From Ceratodon purpureus (Eukaryota > Streptophyta > Bryopsida > Pseudoditrichales > Ditrichaceae), in the NCBI GenBank assembly GCA_014871385.1, contig CM026424.1:14722892-14786891 (forward strand): a DNA stretch of 64,000 nt. Direction: 5' to 3'. A program made the translations under genes and the position numbers. Within the stretch, counting starts at the first letter, position 1; each line of letters opens with the position of its first letter. The notes below the pieces were generated by a model. It did no database searches, was not told the origin of the DNA, and saw only the letters and a list, made by a program, of their open reading frames with translations. Positions 40,270-51,170 of this stretch are shown in pieces.

Positions 40270-40298
40270 AGTGTCGAACCGGCTGGTAACCTACGGTA
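40270..40298 (-). repeat. Right terminal inverted repeat of the transposon
   Basis: Reverse complement of the left TIR with one mismatch, followed by TA. A small palindrome (CGACACAGAAGTGTCG, 40261-40276) overlaps its inner end. Confidence 0.92.
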
Positions 40299-40314
40299 TA
40301 ACTTATTAGATCCT

Positions 40315-41752
40315 GTAAATAAGAAGATTCATCCTAATGAAGTTGATTGTCTAAATCAGAAATTTGGAACAGTTGTACTTCAAAATGAGCTACTATTTTA
40401 ACGTTGATTTGTTCTTTACCTCAATATCACAAACACTAACTACAACTTTTGTAAATATATGCATTCATCTATATTTTTTGAAGAAATCAACCATGTATCG
40501 AAATATTTATAAAATAGAATGTATTATGATTCAAGGAAAAGATGTGTTGTAAATTCTAAAGGTACAATTATGAGACTTTGTCTCATTTCAAACAATAAAA
40601 TATCCTTCTACTTAAATGTATATAAACATAGGTCTTCATTTTAACAATTGATTTCAATTAAATTTGTCTATAATAAAAATTCCTGCTCAAATATTTTTAT
40701 TTTATTTCAAATCAATTTTGGATGTCTTAGTGTGGCCTTTACAATCTTGAATCATTATACCTTGATAATATGATAATATGTGTTTTGAAACAATAAAAAG
40801 TAAAAAAATTCTAAACTCAATTTAAATTTTTGATATCAAAATGAATTTTTTTCAATTAGATTTAAAATTTAGTTATAGATAAACTTGTAGGGGCATTAGA
40901 ATGGTAGGATCCACATCTTGTTGCTTCTTTATTATGCTCTTTGATTCTTGTATCTTGAATTCCCTTACGATGCTCTGAAGATGTTGGTAGACATTGTTTG
41001 CTTTTGAAGGTCTCTAATACTTCTTCAAATGAAGTACAAATGTCTGTAATTTAAAAATTGGTGACCAAAGACTTCCAAGTTGTCTTTGAAAGGCCTGAAA
41101 GACTCCATGACATCGTCAATTAGTCCTCTACAATATTCATAATTTAACCTTTGACAAGTTGCACTAATCAATCTTGCTGAGCTATCAATCAATTCATCAG
41201 CTGATAAATTTGGTTCATCTGCTGATATATCTGAATGATCAATCCTTCGGTACAATTCCATCAATGTGTACTTTGTATTTATGTTCCAAGTTTGATGCAT
41301 AAAATCTTGAAGACCATGTCTACAAAGAGGACACTCCATTTTGTTGAATTCCAATTCTTGAGTATGTAACCATGTATGTAAACACGTTTTGCAAAACTTG
41401 TGATTACATGGAGTTACTATTGGATCAATAAACACACCAAAACACATGCTACACACCAAATCCAATCCTTCCATAACTAACAATTAGATTCAACAAACCA
41501 ATTAGTAAATGGATAGAAAAATACACTCACTGGTTAACAACTTAACAATACATTTTACACACAAATGTATAAGATGTGTAGAATAAAACATATATATAAC
41601 ATTTTAATGACTTAGCTTTTACATTTAAAGTAAAAGTGATGAACCTCCCCCTCCAAAGTAGAAGACATCAATAGACACAAGACATGACATTGATACTTCA
41701 TGTGGACTTGTACCACCACCAGCACCACCTCCTCTCAGAGAACACCCCCAAC
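40315..41752 (-). repeat. Dispersed repeat B, longer copy (inverted partner 11674-12762)
   Basis: Matches repeat A on the opposite strand and contains an intact RING ORF that copy A has lost by deletion. Similarity may continue to TAAGTTATA at 40299-40307, directly at the transposon's target TA, which suggests that the transposon inserted at the edge of or inside this repeat. Confidence 0.8.
41025..41474 (-). CDS. RING-finger (C3HC4) protein, repeat-borne
   Basis: 149 codons from ATG 41474. Residues 8-51 form a C3HC4 RING: CSMC, then PCNHKFCKTC, then CPLC, the zinc-binding fold of ubiquitin E3 ligases that recruits E2 enzymes. A Trp follows the C-H-C cluster as in active RINGs (CLHTWL). The C-terminal hundred residues have no recognised domain. 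It lies in a repeat whose other copy is broken, so it may be a mobile or amplified gene rather than a stable host locus. The first ATG was chosen over the TTG upstream. Whether it is transcribed is unknown. Confidence 0.75.
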   Translation of the reverse strand: MEGLDLVCSMCFGVFIDPIVTPCNHKFCKTCLHTWLHTQELEFNKMECPLCRHGLQDFMHQTWNINTKYTLMELYRRIDHSDISADEPNLSADELIDSSARLISATCQRLNYEYCRGLIDDVMESFRPFKDNLEVFGHQFLNYRHLYFI

Positions 41753-44700
41753 CCAAATGAACCGAATAAACTCCCCAAATGAACCCCAAAAGACAGGCAG
41801 GTGTCCAGAATCCAGTATTCCATTCCACCCCAAACCCATGGCATGTGGCAGCACCACCTTATGATAAGATAAGTTAGCCAAACACAGAAATAAGTTAGGG
41901 AGACCCAGTGGCACAACTCAACTCTGATGCAGTCAATCAATCAGTCCCAGGCTCACATGGCTGCAGGCCCAGTGCCAGTTGTACAAAGGGGTACCTTATA
42001 AAACCAAGTTATGCTAAATTTTTTAACCAAGAGTAACAGTTTAGCCCGGGAAGAAACGGAAGAGAATTAGAAGGTTGGTTCAGAGTTTGTTTGGAAATTG
42101 GGTGGGGCACTCAACTCCCTCCCCTCCATAAACCCAGGCTGTGATTTCCTTCCCACTTTTGGATTACGCCACAAACAGAGAACCTAATAAAATGCCCTAG
42201 AAGGGTCGGATTTAAGTGTTTTTTGTTCCTAAACTCTTTAGAATCAAGTTGGCAATAAGGATACGCTAAAATTTTAGAGAAACGTGACACCGTGATTTTA
42301 GAAAAAAGAAACAACATGGGCCGATGAGGTGTTTCTACATTGAACTTAGTGTATCTACATTGACAATGTTTCAACTGTACTTTGTTTTTTTTTATTGGGA
42401 ATGCTTGGATGACCACTTTATGGCTTTACGGTTTTAGATTTATTAGAAACCCATTTGAATTTTCCATAAAGTGTCATGTTGAAAAAAATAAAATTCAAAG
42501 TAATACTTATGAAAATCCATTTTCTCCAAATTGGTAACTTGAAAAAATCTAAAAAATATTGTGCATGTTCCTAACATAGTGAAGTTCAAGAGAATAAGCT
42601 TTAGTTGCCAAGTTTTTATAAATTTCTGAAGTAGCAATTTTCAGTCAAACTCGGAAACTCACTGTTAGTATTTCAGAATTTCACTACTCTTCCAAACTTC
42701 ACATGTTATTATCTCCCAATCCGTTGCTTTTTCAAACCCAAAATTCCGTACAAATTTCAGTAGCCCACTGCTTTCAAAGATCTTACGGATAAATTGCTTA
42801 TAATGATTCTCAAATTTGTCTCACTTTGGAAAATGCAAGAATGGCGCTCTATATACTGAAAAACTATGGAAATAAGCCTCCGTCCTTTAGGGGTTAAACC
42901 TAAATTTAAACGATATATTTACAAAGAATAAAAACAATTTTTTCCATATGCAAAGTATTGTATCATGTACCAAATTTCACTTTTGTAGGGGAAATTATTG
43001 CTGAAAAGTTTCAGAATATTTATCATTTTTTTACGGTTCATGGTCCTTAACATTAATTGTGTTGTATTTTAGATATGTACTACTTCATCAAAGTCAGTTT
43101 AGAGATGCTATATAGAGAAATTATTCAAATTTTCATATCTTGTCGCATATAATTCTAGGAGATTTCAATTCATATCATTTGAAAATTCATAGATTCTTGT
43201 TTTTGAAAATAATTATTTATTTAATGATGAAACCTGGTAGGGGCTACAGTAATATTTGCAAACAGAACTGTGAGTGAAGAGATGATTTATTTGGGTAGGA
43301 ACAACCATTTAAATTGTGTGGGCATAAAAACATTGTTGGGTCCTCAAGCCTAAAACGCAAACCTGAGAGTAAAAAGTAAAAGTTTGGTAGCAAGTGTGAT
43401 GAGAAGGAGAGTAAAAAGTAAAATTTTGGTAGCAAGTGTGATAAGAAGGGGCTCTAGAGAGCAACAACGACGAGTGCAGCCCAGCGCAAGTAGACCTTGC
43501 TCAGGCCCGTAAGTCAGACGATAATGACGATTTAAGTCCTGCCTAGATATAGTCATGATACTAGATCCTAACAAATTTGGAAATTTTGGTAAGGAGGAAT
43601 CATAAATCACTTGTTGCATTGGAATCAACATATTTAGAATCAGTTTACTCCAGATACATGAATAAAACATAGAAAAATCCATGAGTTGAAATTAAGTTTT
43701 GAATAAAACGCAAAGAGACTATAGATAGACACCTTTTACTTCTTGAAGGACACAAGTCCAAGATCTATGTCTATAATAGAATCCAATTGGGTGAATTTAC
43801 TTTAATTTAATGTAATTAGGGCAAATGAGAGAGCTCAAAGCCACCCTGAAAAGTAAATCAACTCACTAGAGTCAAGTGAGTGTTACTATCTTTATAAACA
43901 AGAAGTTAATATATACATGTAGCCAGACTTCATTGTGCAAGTCTTCCATTAATTTATATAAATCTCTCTCCTGAATGGTTGGAGCTGATATTGGGCACAT
44001 TATTCATGAACAAACATGTTTCCAACATATAGTAAATATAATATTGCACGGAGTTGGGTGTGTATTTACTCTATTCAATTTTCTCTTTTGCTTTATTTTC
44101 ATTTTTACTTTTATTAGTTTCGAGATTTTCCACGGCTTTAGGTTGACCATCTACCAGAGTCTAACACCTACATAACAGATGAATAGTGAGCACATGAGCA
44201 GCTGAGAGATGTTTGATGTTTCATGACTTTGCTTGCAGATGCAGTAGTTTGGTTTTGTGCAGCTCCTGCATCGACATCTGTTTTAGCGAGAAAAGTCTGT
44301 TCGAGTCCCCATACAAGTTGTGAATTCTAAGACAACATAACATTTGCTCAATCGGTGGAATTTCTGGGAGCCTCTGAGCTTTGGTTTGGTTCGTGAGAGC
44401 ATTTTTTTCAGGTATGATTCTAGCAAATGAAGCTATGAGGTTGTTGGTGATGTGTACTGGCCATGGAGTCACTTATATTGCATGTCGTCTTGGTACATAT
44501 GTTTTTTGACAAGGTTTAGAGGTTAGGGTTGAGGACAAGCCTAATTTTGGCTCAAAAGATGATGTGATTCTACCACATCCCTGAGCTGTTCCTGAATTTC
44601 ACTCTGTCTAGGTTTTCGTTTTTATCTTCCACTGTATGATGTTTAGAGACTCGCTAAGAGTGCTATGGATTGGGCAAGGGGGTGTTTTGAGATGGTTGAC

Positions 44701-44845
44701 TGGAGTGAAAGAGAGGTGTATTGTGTTTTTGGTGAGGAATGTAAAATATTAGCTGCTTTGTTTTCTATGATGTGTTTTGTAGCTTGTGAGGTTGTGATGT
44801 GATGGGTTGGGATTGAGGTTCTTTCATTTGATGTGTGTAGGGTCG
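41753..44845. other. Intergenic spacer upstream of the F-box gene
   Basis: Mixed to AT-rich sequence. Frames at 43350-43682 and 42111-42416 are chance-like. Near 43380-43440 a 60-bp tandem duplication is visible (AGAGTAAAAAGTAAAA.TTTGGTAGCAAGTGTGAT twice). A T-rich stretch ending in GTGTGTAG (44840) may be a 5'UTR intron of the F-box gene. Confidence 0.5.
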
Positions 44846-46042
44846 ATGGACTTGAGCGCTGCCTTGTCGAGTGATCTCTCCTTGGAAATGCTGGAACAAG
44901 TGCTGTCATATCTGCATGTGCCGGATTTGTGCAGGTATCGCACCGTTTGCAAGAGTTGGGATCGGCTTATATGCGACCCGAAATTTGGGTCTCTTTCTGC
45001 TCAAAATGCTGCAAAGAGAGAGGCATCCTTCATTGCAATGCGGTACACTACTCGTGGCATGAGACATGAGGGATGGTGCTTCCTTGACGTGAATGCAAGG
45101 CGCTGGTATGTGGTCAAGGATCGAATGCCTGATACTTTTTATGGAAATGTGAGGATGGATGGAGGTCTTGTATGCCAATATAGAGTATCTAATTCTGATT
45201 TCAGGCCTAAGAGAATAATTGATAATAATCCCATCTGGCAGACGCATAGAGAATTGCCAATTGTGCCGTGTACCAATGAATACTCCCCAGAGTTAACTTT
45301 GGTCGTTGACAACATTTCTCAAAGTTTCAAGATTTTTCTATTGTACATTTCCGTAGACAACCCTAGTCTTCTAAATGACCGTCTAAAGCTAGTTTATGAT
45401 TCGGGTACAAACGAGTGGAAGACCTCAACCAGCCCATTCCCCGTCAGTTCAAGATCAAAGCTTTTGGGGAGTTTGTATCAAAGCCGTGTCATATTTCAAG
45501 GTTATCTGTACGTTTATAGCTACTCTTACTTACGAGAAGAGCATCCACTATGGAGATACAGCCTTCTGAAGGATGCTTGGGAGAATCTGGATGTGCGCAT
45601 CAGAGATGATTTCAGTCGCGCTTGCCTCGTAGTGAGTGCCAATCGCTTGTTTTTGGTGGCATGGTTTTTGGTGGCATGGTCAACAGGTGGTGGATTGGGA
45701 TTTGATGATGGGGGACCAAGTTGGTCGTTTCAATTGAGTGAAATCAAAATCCATGATATAACAAGCGAGGTGCTCTTTGAAATGTCGGAAGCAGATGTTG
45801 TGGAACGTTTTGAAACAGGGATTGAAAACCGATTGGGCTACCAACCCCGGATAAGTGCGTTTAGCTTCGGCAATTCCATCTTGTTCATGTCCGAGTCGAC
45901 TGGAATCTCGGCAGCTTTTGACGTGGTAACACGTGCTTGGGATTGGAATTTCCCTCCAAATCCTCTACAATACCTCCCTGACGAGCAATGTTGGTGGGTT
46001 GGGGAGCAAATGAACCTCCTTTTGCCTTGCACGCCCTGGTAG
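44846..46042 (+). CDS. F-box protein
   Basis: 398 residues in a single coding exon. Residues 6-46 form an F-box (LSLEMLEQVLSYLHVPDLCR, then CKSWDRLI), the motif that binds SKP1 in SCF ubiquitin ligases. The remainder is a plant F-box-associated/kelch-like beta-rich region for substrate binding; individual kelch signatures are weak. I chose ATG 44846 because a splice acceptor (TGTGTAG) ends at 44840 and the upstream in-frame residues do not look like F-box protein. A small duplication encodes LVAWFLVAW near the middle. The substrate cannot be inferred. Confidence 0.85.
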   Translation: MDLSAALSSDLSLEMLEQVLSYLHVPDLCRYRTVCKSWDRLICDPKFGSLSAQNAAKREASFIAMRYTTRGMRHEGWCFLDVNARRWYVVKDRMPDTFYGNVRMDGGLVCQYRVSNSDFRPKRIIDNNPIWQTHRELPIVPCTNEYSPELTLVVDNISQSFKIFLLYISVDNPSLLNDRLKLVYDSGTNEWKTSTSPFPVSSRSKLLGSLYQSRVIFQGYLYVYSYSYLREEHPLWRYSLLKDAWENLDVRIRDDFSRACLVVSANRLFLVAWFLVAWSTGGGLGFDDGGPSWSFQLSEIKIHDITSEVLFEMSEADVVERFETGIENRLGYQPRISAFSFGNSILFMSESTGISAAFDVVTRAWDWNFPPNPLQYLPDEQCWWVGEQMNLLLPCTPW

Positions 46043-47692
46043 CAAGAGGATAGATTTACACAGGGTTTGGAAACGTGTTTTGGGTCGACTACTGGACGGT
46101 AGCTTGGAGAGCGAAATCCGACGCATTGAGCTGCTCATAGTGAATTGGCGCTTTTCATGTACTTTGATTTGTTGCTGTAGTAGAAGGTGAAAAATGTAAA
46201 AGTTGAAAGTAGAAGCTGAAGATACTAGTGGGAAGCACTCTTTCGAAGCATAATTTGTAAGAGTGCCGTTTTGGACTTTCCATCCCTCCCAATCACTTGA
46301 TGTTACGACACTGTAGACTATTAATGCAAGGGCTCTGTGTAATTTTTCAGATGGATTTCTCTTCGATTTATCTGATGTAGGATTGAACACAACATGATTC
46401 TCACCACCGTGAATCTTGTGCTTCAAGCCTAGGTGAAGTTGTAGGCCGCAATAATATTTCTTCTGCATTTGTGATCATCACTTCGGAGTATTTAAACAAG
46501 TTGCTGTAACCAGTTTCGCCGTTTCTAATCCTCATAAGTTCCTGTAATTCTTACTTAGTCATAGGCCTAGTAGCCGCTACCGCCTGTAAACAGTAACAAC
46601 CATCGTTTGTAGATCATAACGACAAAGTAACAAAGGGTGATACTGTACCTCAGCAAAATTCCTAAATCTCAAATTATGACAAATTTGAAAGAAAAAATTG
46701 TAAAATTACCAAAAACTATGAAGGTTGTTCCTGTGATTTCTGGAGGCTGCCCTTATAAAGTTGCTGTTAAAGTTTATGGAAATGTGTTCAAGTTGCTGTT
46801 AGGAGGGACTGGGACTGCGGTGCAGATGCTCTAAGTTACCTTGAACCAAGTACCACTTAGTCTTCACCATTTCATGAAAGAACACTCCCAGGACCCACAG
46901 TGACTCCCCACACTTGAAATAACTAAGTTAGTAGCTGTGTGTCCAGTCACTATTAGGCTCTCTGCCACAACACTAATTAACTCTTACACAACTTGTTATC
47001 ATAAGTTAGATACATACATACATGTGAAGAGATGCTCAGTGTTGAAACTTGAAAGGGAGTATGTAACGTTGTTGTTGAAAGCTTGTTTGGTTTTTGCAAC
47101 CCACCAACCAGTGACCATTTGCCCTCCCTCCCTCCCTCCCTCCCTCTTGAGGCTATGGTGATGGTGATGTTGATATATGCTGCAGCCACCTTAAACCATT
47201 TGCATTTGCATTCTCTCCTGATCCCTTTTGAATTGGCTCAAGATTGTTCATCTTCTTCTTCGTCTTCTTCTCGCTTTCTGCTGGGCTGGGCTCTGCTCTT
47301 GTGGCACTGGAAGAAAGGAGAATCTGATTGTTTGCACTGATTTCTGCTCTTGCTCTGGGTCGTCGTCATTTTGGAGGATCATCACCGGGAGGGAGCGACA
47401 TCCGAGAGCGGCGGAGGTGGAGGTGGAGGTTGGGAGCAGCATCCCATCCGAGGCGACAAGACCAGTTTGTGGGTAGTGTTGGAGAGGAGTGGTGTCAGGT
47501 GGATTAGCGTTTTGTTGTGGATTGGATTGGGGAGGATTGGATTGGGGAGGATTGGCGGGGATTGGTGCGCTGGTGGGATTTTGGTGAGGAAGTGAGTTGG
47601 AGTTTGATCGGAGCGTGGGTTGGAGCTGGAGGGATCGAGAGGGGAAGAGAAGAGAAGTGAAGAGAAGTGAAGAGAAGAGAGGGGGATGTATC
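46043..47692. other. Intergenic and LSM1 5' region
   Basis: 3'UTR of the F-box gene to about 46.5 kb, then spacer. Towards LSM1 there are simple repeats: CCCT units (47122-47150), CTT-rich tract (47250-47275), GGATTGGATTGGGGA units (47518-47560) and GAAGAGAAGT units (47645-47682). The CT/GA tracts are typical of plant core promoters and leaders. A short upstream ORF begins at ATG 47686 and overlaps the LSM1 start out of frame. Confidence 0.55.
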
Positions 47693-49941
47693 ATGTCATG
47701 GGCGGGACCTGACAACTTTCCTGCCACCTCGACCTCCCTTGCCGACAATCTCGACAGTGAGTATTTTTTCTGGCAATAAGTAATTTTTTCTTTGGGAATT
47801 GCGCTTAGGAGCTCTGTTTTGCGTGGGATATTGCACATTGTGTGAGAGGGATGGCGTTTTTTAGGCTCTGTAGGTAACTTGCATGCATATGGATCGCTGG
47901 CTGGCTGAAAGGGAATACGCTTCTGGGTTTTCAATTGGGTTTGTGTTTTTCTTTATCCTTTTTTGGTTCATTCCGTGTCAATGTAGCACTGTACCATCGA
48001 GTGCGTCGCGTTCTGTTTTGGAAGTGTTGAGGCGGATCAGTATTTTACTATTTTGTTGTATTGGATACGTTTATGTTTTACGTAGTTAAGGTGGAAAGTA
48101 TGAGCATTGGAGAAAATATCCTTTTCTCCTGATGGATCCACTTGCATTGTTGGAGTGTGTGGAGTGTAGAATTGACGAGCGCAAGTAATTCTGGCCCTGT
48201 TTTGTGTCAATTTCAGTGTCTTGAGCATAGAGCTCTGTTGGGTATCGGGATGAGGAAATTTTCATTTCTGGGGAATGCAACTGTGGGCCGACTGGAATGC
48301 TACCAAATTTCTTGGATTTGGAGTACATTAACTTAGTCGTACGTGGAATCTAAGCTACATTTTGTGCGGCTTTTTTTGGATTGGAAGCTGACTGAGTCTA
48401 CCCTTTATTAATAGGGTTATTCTTCAATGCTAGTTGTAATTAACATTTCGAAGCTGACAACCTGTTTTCAGGAGGTCTGTAAGCTAAACAGAGGGATGAA
48501 TTTCTTTGTAGAGTATCTATACATTAGTGAGTTTGGCACTTGGAATATCTCCGATCACTTGTGGTGGTTGTTTCCTTTATTAAGTCAAAACAATTGTGCC
48601 TAATTTTAATTTAGCCTTCTCAAAAATTTGAAGCAGGCACAATTTTTCTGAATGGCTGTCTTCAAACGTCTTATGTTTACAAGTCCTGTGTATGCCTAAG
48701 CATTATCCTCGTGTGGGTTCAATTTTGCAGAGAAGTTGCTAGTGATATTGCGAGATGGAAGGAGAATAATCGGCATACTCCGATCTTTTGATCAGTTTGG
48801 TATGAATTTCGGACCTACGAATATAATCAATACTAGAATGTCATGAACTTTACAGCAAGTTAGGAAATCTTTCTTGCGGAATCTTAAATGAAACTGCTCG
48901 ATGTTCGATTTGGTGTACGGTTCGCATAGTTGAGATTATTTGTGACTATCAACTGCGATCCGTACTTTATTTTAGGCTCGTGATTGACCTTGTTGAAATT
49001 TTGGGAAATACAGCAAATGTAGTGTTGGAGGGAGCAGTCGAAAGGTCAATAGTCGAGGAGCTGTATTGCGATCTTCCTTTGGGCCTGTATATCATCCGTG
49101 GAGAAAATGTCGTTCTCATTGGTGAATTGGTAAGCTTTCTGCTGCGCTCAATGACATGTACTCCTATGCGACACTTCTTATGTCCTCTTCACACCTGTGA
49201 GAAGTCCTCCTCCGATTCCTCGTCGCATCAACATCCTAGCACAAGTGACAAAGCCGCATTTTGGTTCATAGTCACTTTGGCATCTTATTATCAATAGTGG
49301 CAATGACTGCCGAAAGCTGTGGATAGTTTGGACCTTTACTCGTTTGGGCAAATCGGTATGCATGGTGGCTTAAGATGGATCATGGATCACAAACAAACCA
49401 ATATCTTAAGATCTTGATATTATTTGAACCTATCTTGTTGATTGATAGTGAAGATTGTCTGTAGTTAAGTCTTGTCGAGAAGTTCGAGGTTTATTCAGTT
49501 TCTTCTTGGAGTCTAGATTGAAATTCAGACACACTATCTTATTAGCTTCCCAAGATAAAATGATTCATGAAATGGGTTCGGTAATGCAGGATCTTGAAAA
49601 GGAGGAGTTGCCAGCTTTTATGGTGGCAGTCACTCATGCCGAAATCAAGCAGGTAAGCTTGTTGGATCTCACTTGATATTTCTCTCTGGGTGTCCTATGA
49701 GTAGTCTTGGTACTCATGTCTCATGACTCTTTTTTTTGAAGAAGGAACGATCGCTTTTATGATACTGGTCAATATGCCATGTCCCGGCTTTACGAGTACT
49801 GTTTTTCATCGTTCTTAGATTTTGTTGAGCTAGTACCATGTCTCAAAGATTTTGTTGGAACAGGCACAGAAAGTAGAGAAAGATGGGGAGGAGCACAATA
49901 AAGTGGACCACAAAGTGCAAAATGTGACCACTAACAAGTGA
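47693..49941 (+). CDS. LSM1: LSM1, Sm-like protein of the mRNA decay complex, altered C-terminus
   Basis: Five exons consistent in phase: 47693-47756, 48731-48799, 49014-49129, 49590-49652, 49864-49941; 129 residues. LSM1 is the defining subunit of the cytoplasmic LSM1-7 ring, which binds oligoadenylated mRNA 3' ends and promotes decapping in P-bodies. Sm1 (KKLLVILRDGRRIIGILRSF, DQFANVVLEGA) and Sm2 (YCDLPLGLYIIRGENVVLIG) motifs are complete, as is the following EKEELPAFM helix. The last exon matches the family only for AQKVEKD; from there it reads into a 738-bp MITE-like insertion, which supplies 18 unrelated residues and the stop. The original continuation (DATELKG) reappears at 50626 beyond the insertion. 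The normal basic tail (KGTMRKRMEFLD-like in other plants) is thus lost unless the element is spliced out. Confidence 0.9.
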
Positions 49942-50623
49942 ATATGAAGTGTGCTGTTTTTGAAGGCTCAAAGCTGATTTTGAGGATTTTGGTGTAGTTT
50001 TTGAGCATTTTAGTCACTTTTTAAGGTGTCATAAGGTATCTTACACTCACCTTCATGAAAAGAACATCCTAAATTGAAACTAAATTTGACAACTAGTTCT
50101 AAATCATGAAAATTAACTTTTCCAAAGTCTTGATTTCTTCATTTGGGGCCCTCTATTGTCTTTAGATGATGTTTTTTACAATTTAAAAAACAATGTTCGG
50201 TGAAAAAAAAGTGACAAAAAGTATCGCGGAAAAGACCCTCTTAAAAAGCATCCTTGCGATACTTTTGGAACCCTAAATCAATCAATGAGTATATGAATTG
50301 ATTATTTTAGAATACCTTTTAAACATACGGAGGGCCCCGCGAAATTAAAAGTGATTTCGGACAAAACCCTAAACCATTTTGTTCACTTTTCCAAATGAGT
50401 CCATTCACTTTGCCCGAGTTCAATGTCTCTGTTTTCCATTGTAAACTCAATGTCCTCTCTCGCAACTTTGGGAAGTTGAAGAAGATCAAGTCTACTTTCC
50501 GTATCCCAAACTCAATCTTGCATCGACATAACATAGATCCCACTTTCCCTAGTGTTTCCAGAAGGGGCTGAAATTGGTGAAAAGATAAGCACTTTTTTGG
50601 TTCACTTTATTGTGCTTCCCCCT
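49886..50623. mobile_element. MITE-like TIR element inserted in the last LSM1 exon
   Basis: 738 bp bounded by inverted repeats of about 33 bp (shared AGCACAATAAAGTG.ACCA.AAAGTGC) that start GGGAGG at the left and AGGGGG at the right end, and flanked by a 5-bp direct duplication AGATG (49881-49885 and 50624-50628). The interior has no ORF for a transposase, so it is non-autonomous. The superfamily is not certain from a 5-bp duplication. Confidence 0.88.
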
Positions 50624-50676
50624 AGATGCAACAGAGTTGAAGGGTGGGGGGAAAAGAAAACTTTAATTCGTTGAAG
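50624..50676 (+). pseudogene. Displaced 3' end of the LSM1 coding exon
   Basis: Immediately after the right AGATG duplication the frame reads DATELKG, matching the family position after AQK-x-EK. It then continues with G-rich sequence (GGTGGGGGGAAAAG) that does not give the expected basic MRKRMEF tail in any one frame, so it also carries small changes. It can be translated only if the 738-bp element is removed from the RNA. Confidence 0.65.
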
Positions 50677-51170
50677 GGATGGTGTATTTGAAGATGAAGT
50701 AAGGGCCGGTTTATACCTACGATGAGGAAGCGCATGGAGTTTCTGGATCTTGATTGAGCTGTGAAATCATTGACGAACACGGAGGCCTAGTCCTCACATG
50801 TACAGATGTTTACCAATATCTGTAACCTCACAAAGCAAACGAGGGGGAACACGCCCCGCCAGTGTGGCGAGTTTGAAGTGCCATCCTGGCCCGCACATTT
50901 TATCGCGGATCTGCGTTCCTAGTGGTGGTATTCACCACAAAATTTACCCTCTAGGGTGCCCCCATCCTTATTCTGGTTTCTTGTTACGTTTCTTCCGGTT
51001 GTGGACGACTTAATATGAACCATGCTCTTTGTCAAGAGTTTCTTCTGCCTACTTTAACTGAAATTCCTATTGTGTCGCAACTTCATTTTTTGGTCTCCTG
51101 TGTTTATGTCCTTGTTCTTTTGAAGCCTTCTGCATCCTTAGCTTCCTTCGGATACACTACTTCACCTACA
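50677..51170. other. Spacer, probable old LSM1 3' flank
   Basis: Ordinary composition, no gene seen. A GC-rich patch (50830-50960) encodes only chance frames. It ends abruptly where the inverted DUF4378 copy begins. Confidence 0.5.

Larger units (their letters stand above)
36278..40298 (-). mobile_element. Complete TIR DNA transposon, pogo/Tigger-like, carrying an NPH3 fragment
   Basis: Terminal inverted repeats of about 29 bp, with one mismatch, lie at 36278-36306 and 40270-40298 and share GGTTACCAGCCGGTTCGAC. Each end is bordered by TA, the target duplicated by Tc1/mariner/pogo elements. Between them lie a minus-strand DDE transposase (37843-39849) and, on the plus strand, a captured piece of a host NPH3 gene. 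The 4.0-kb element is structurally whole, but its transposase is probably dead. Confidence 0.9.

Noticed and set aside
47248-47934. 228-codon minus-strand open frame across the LSM1 5' region
   Set aside because: It is antisense to the CT/GA simple repeats and LSM1 exon 1; its composition is low-complexity (Ser/Asn/Pro) and has no domain.
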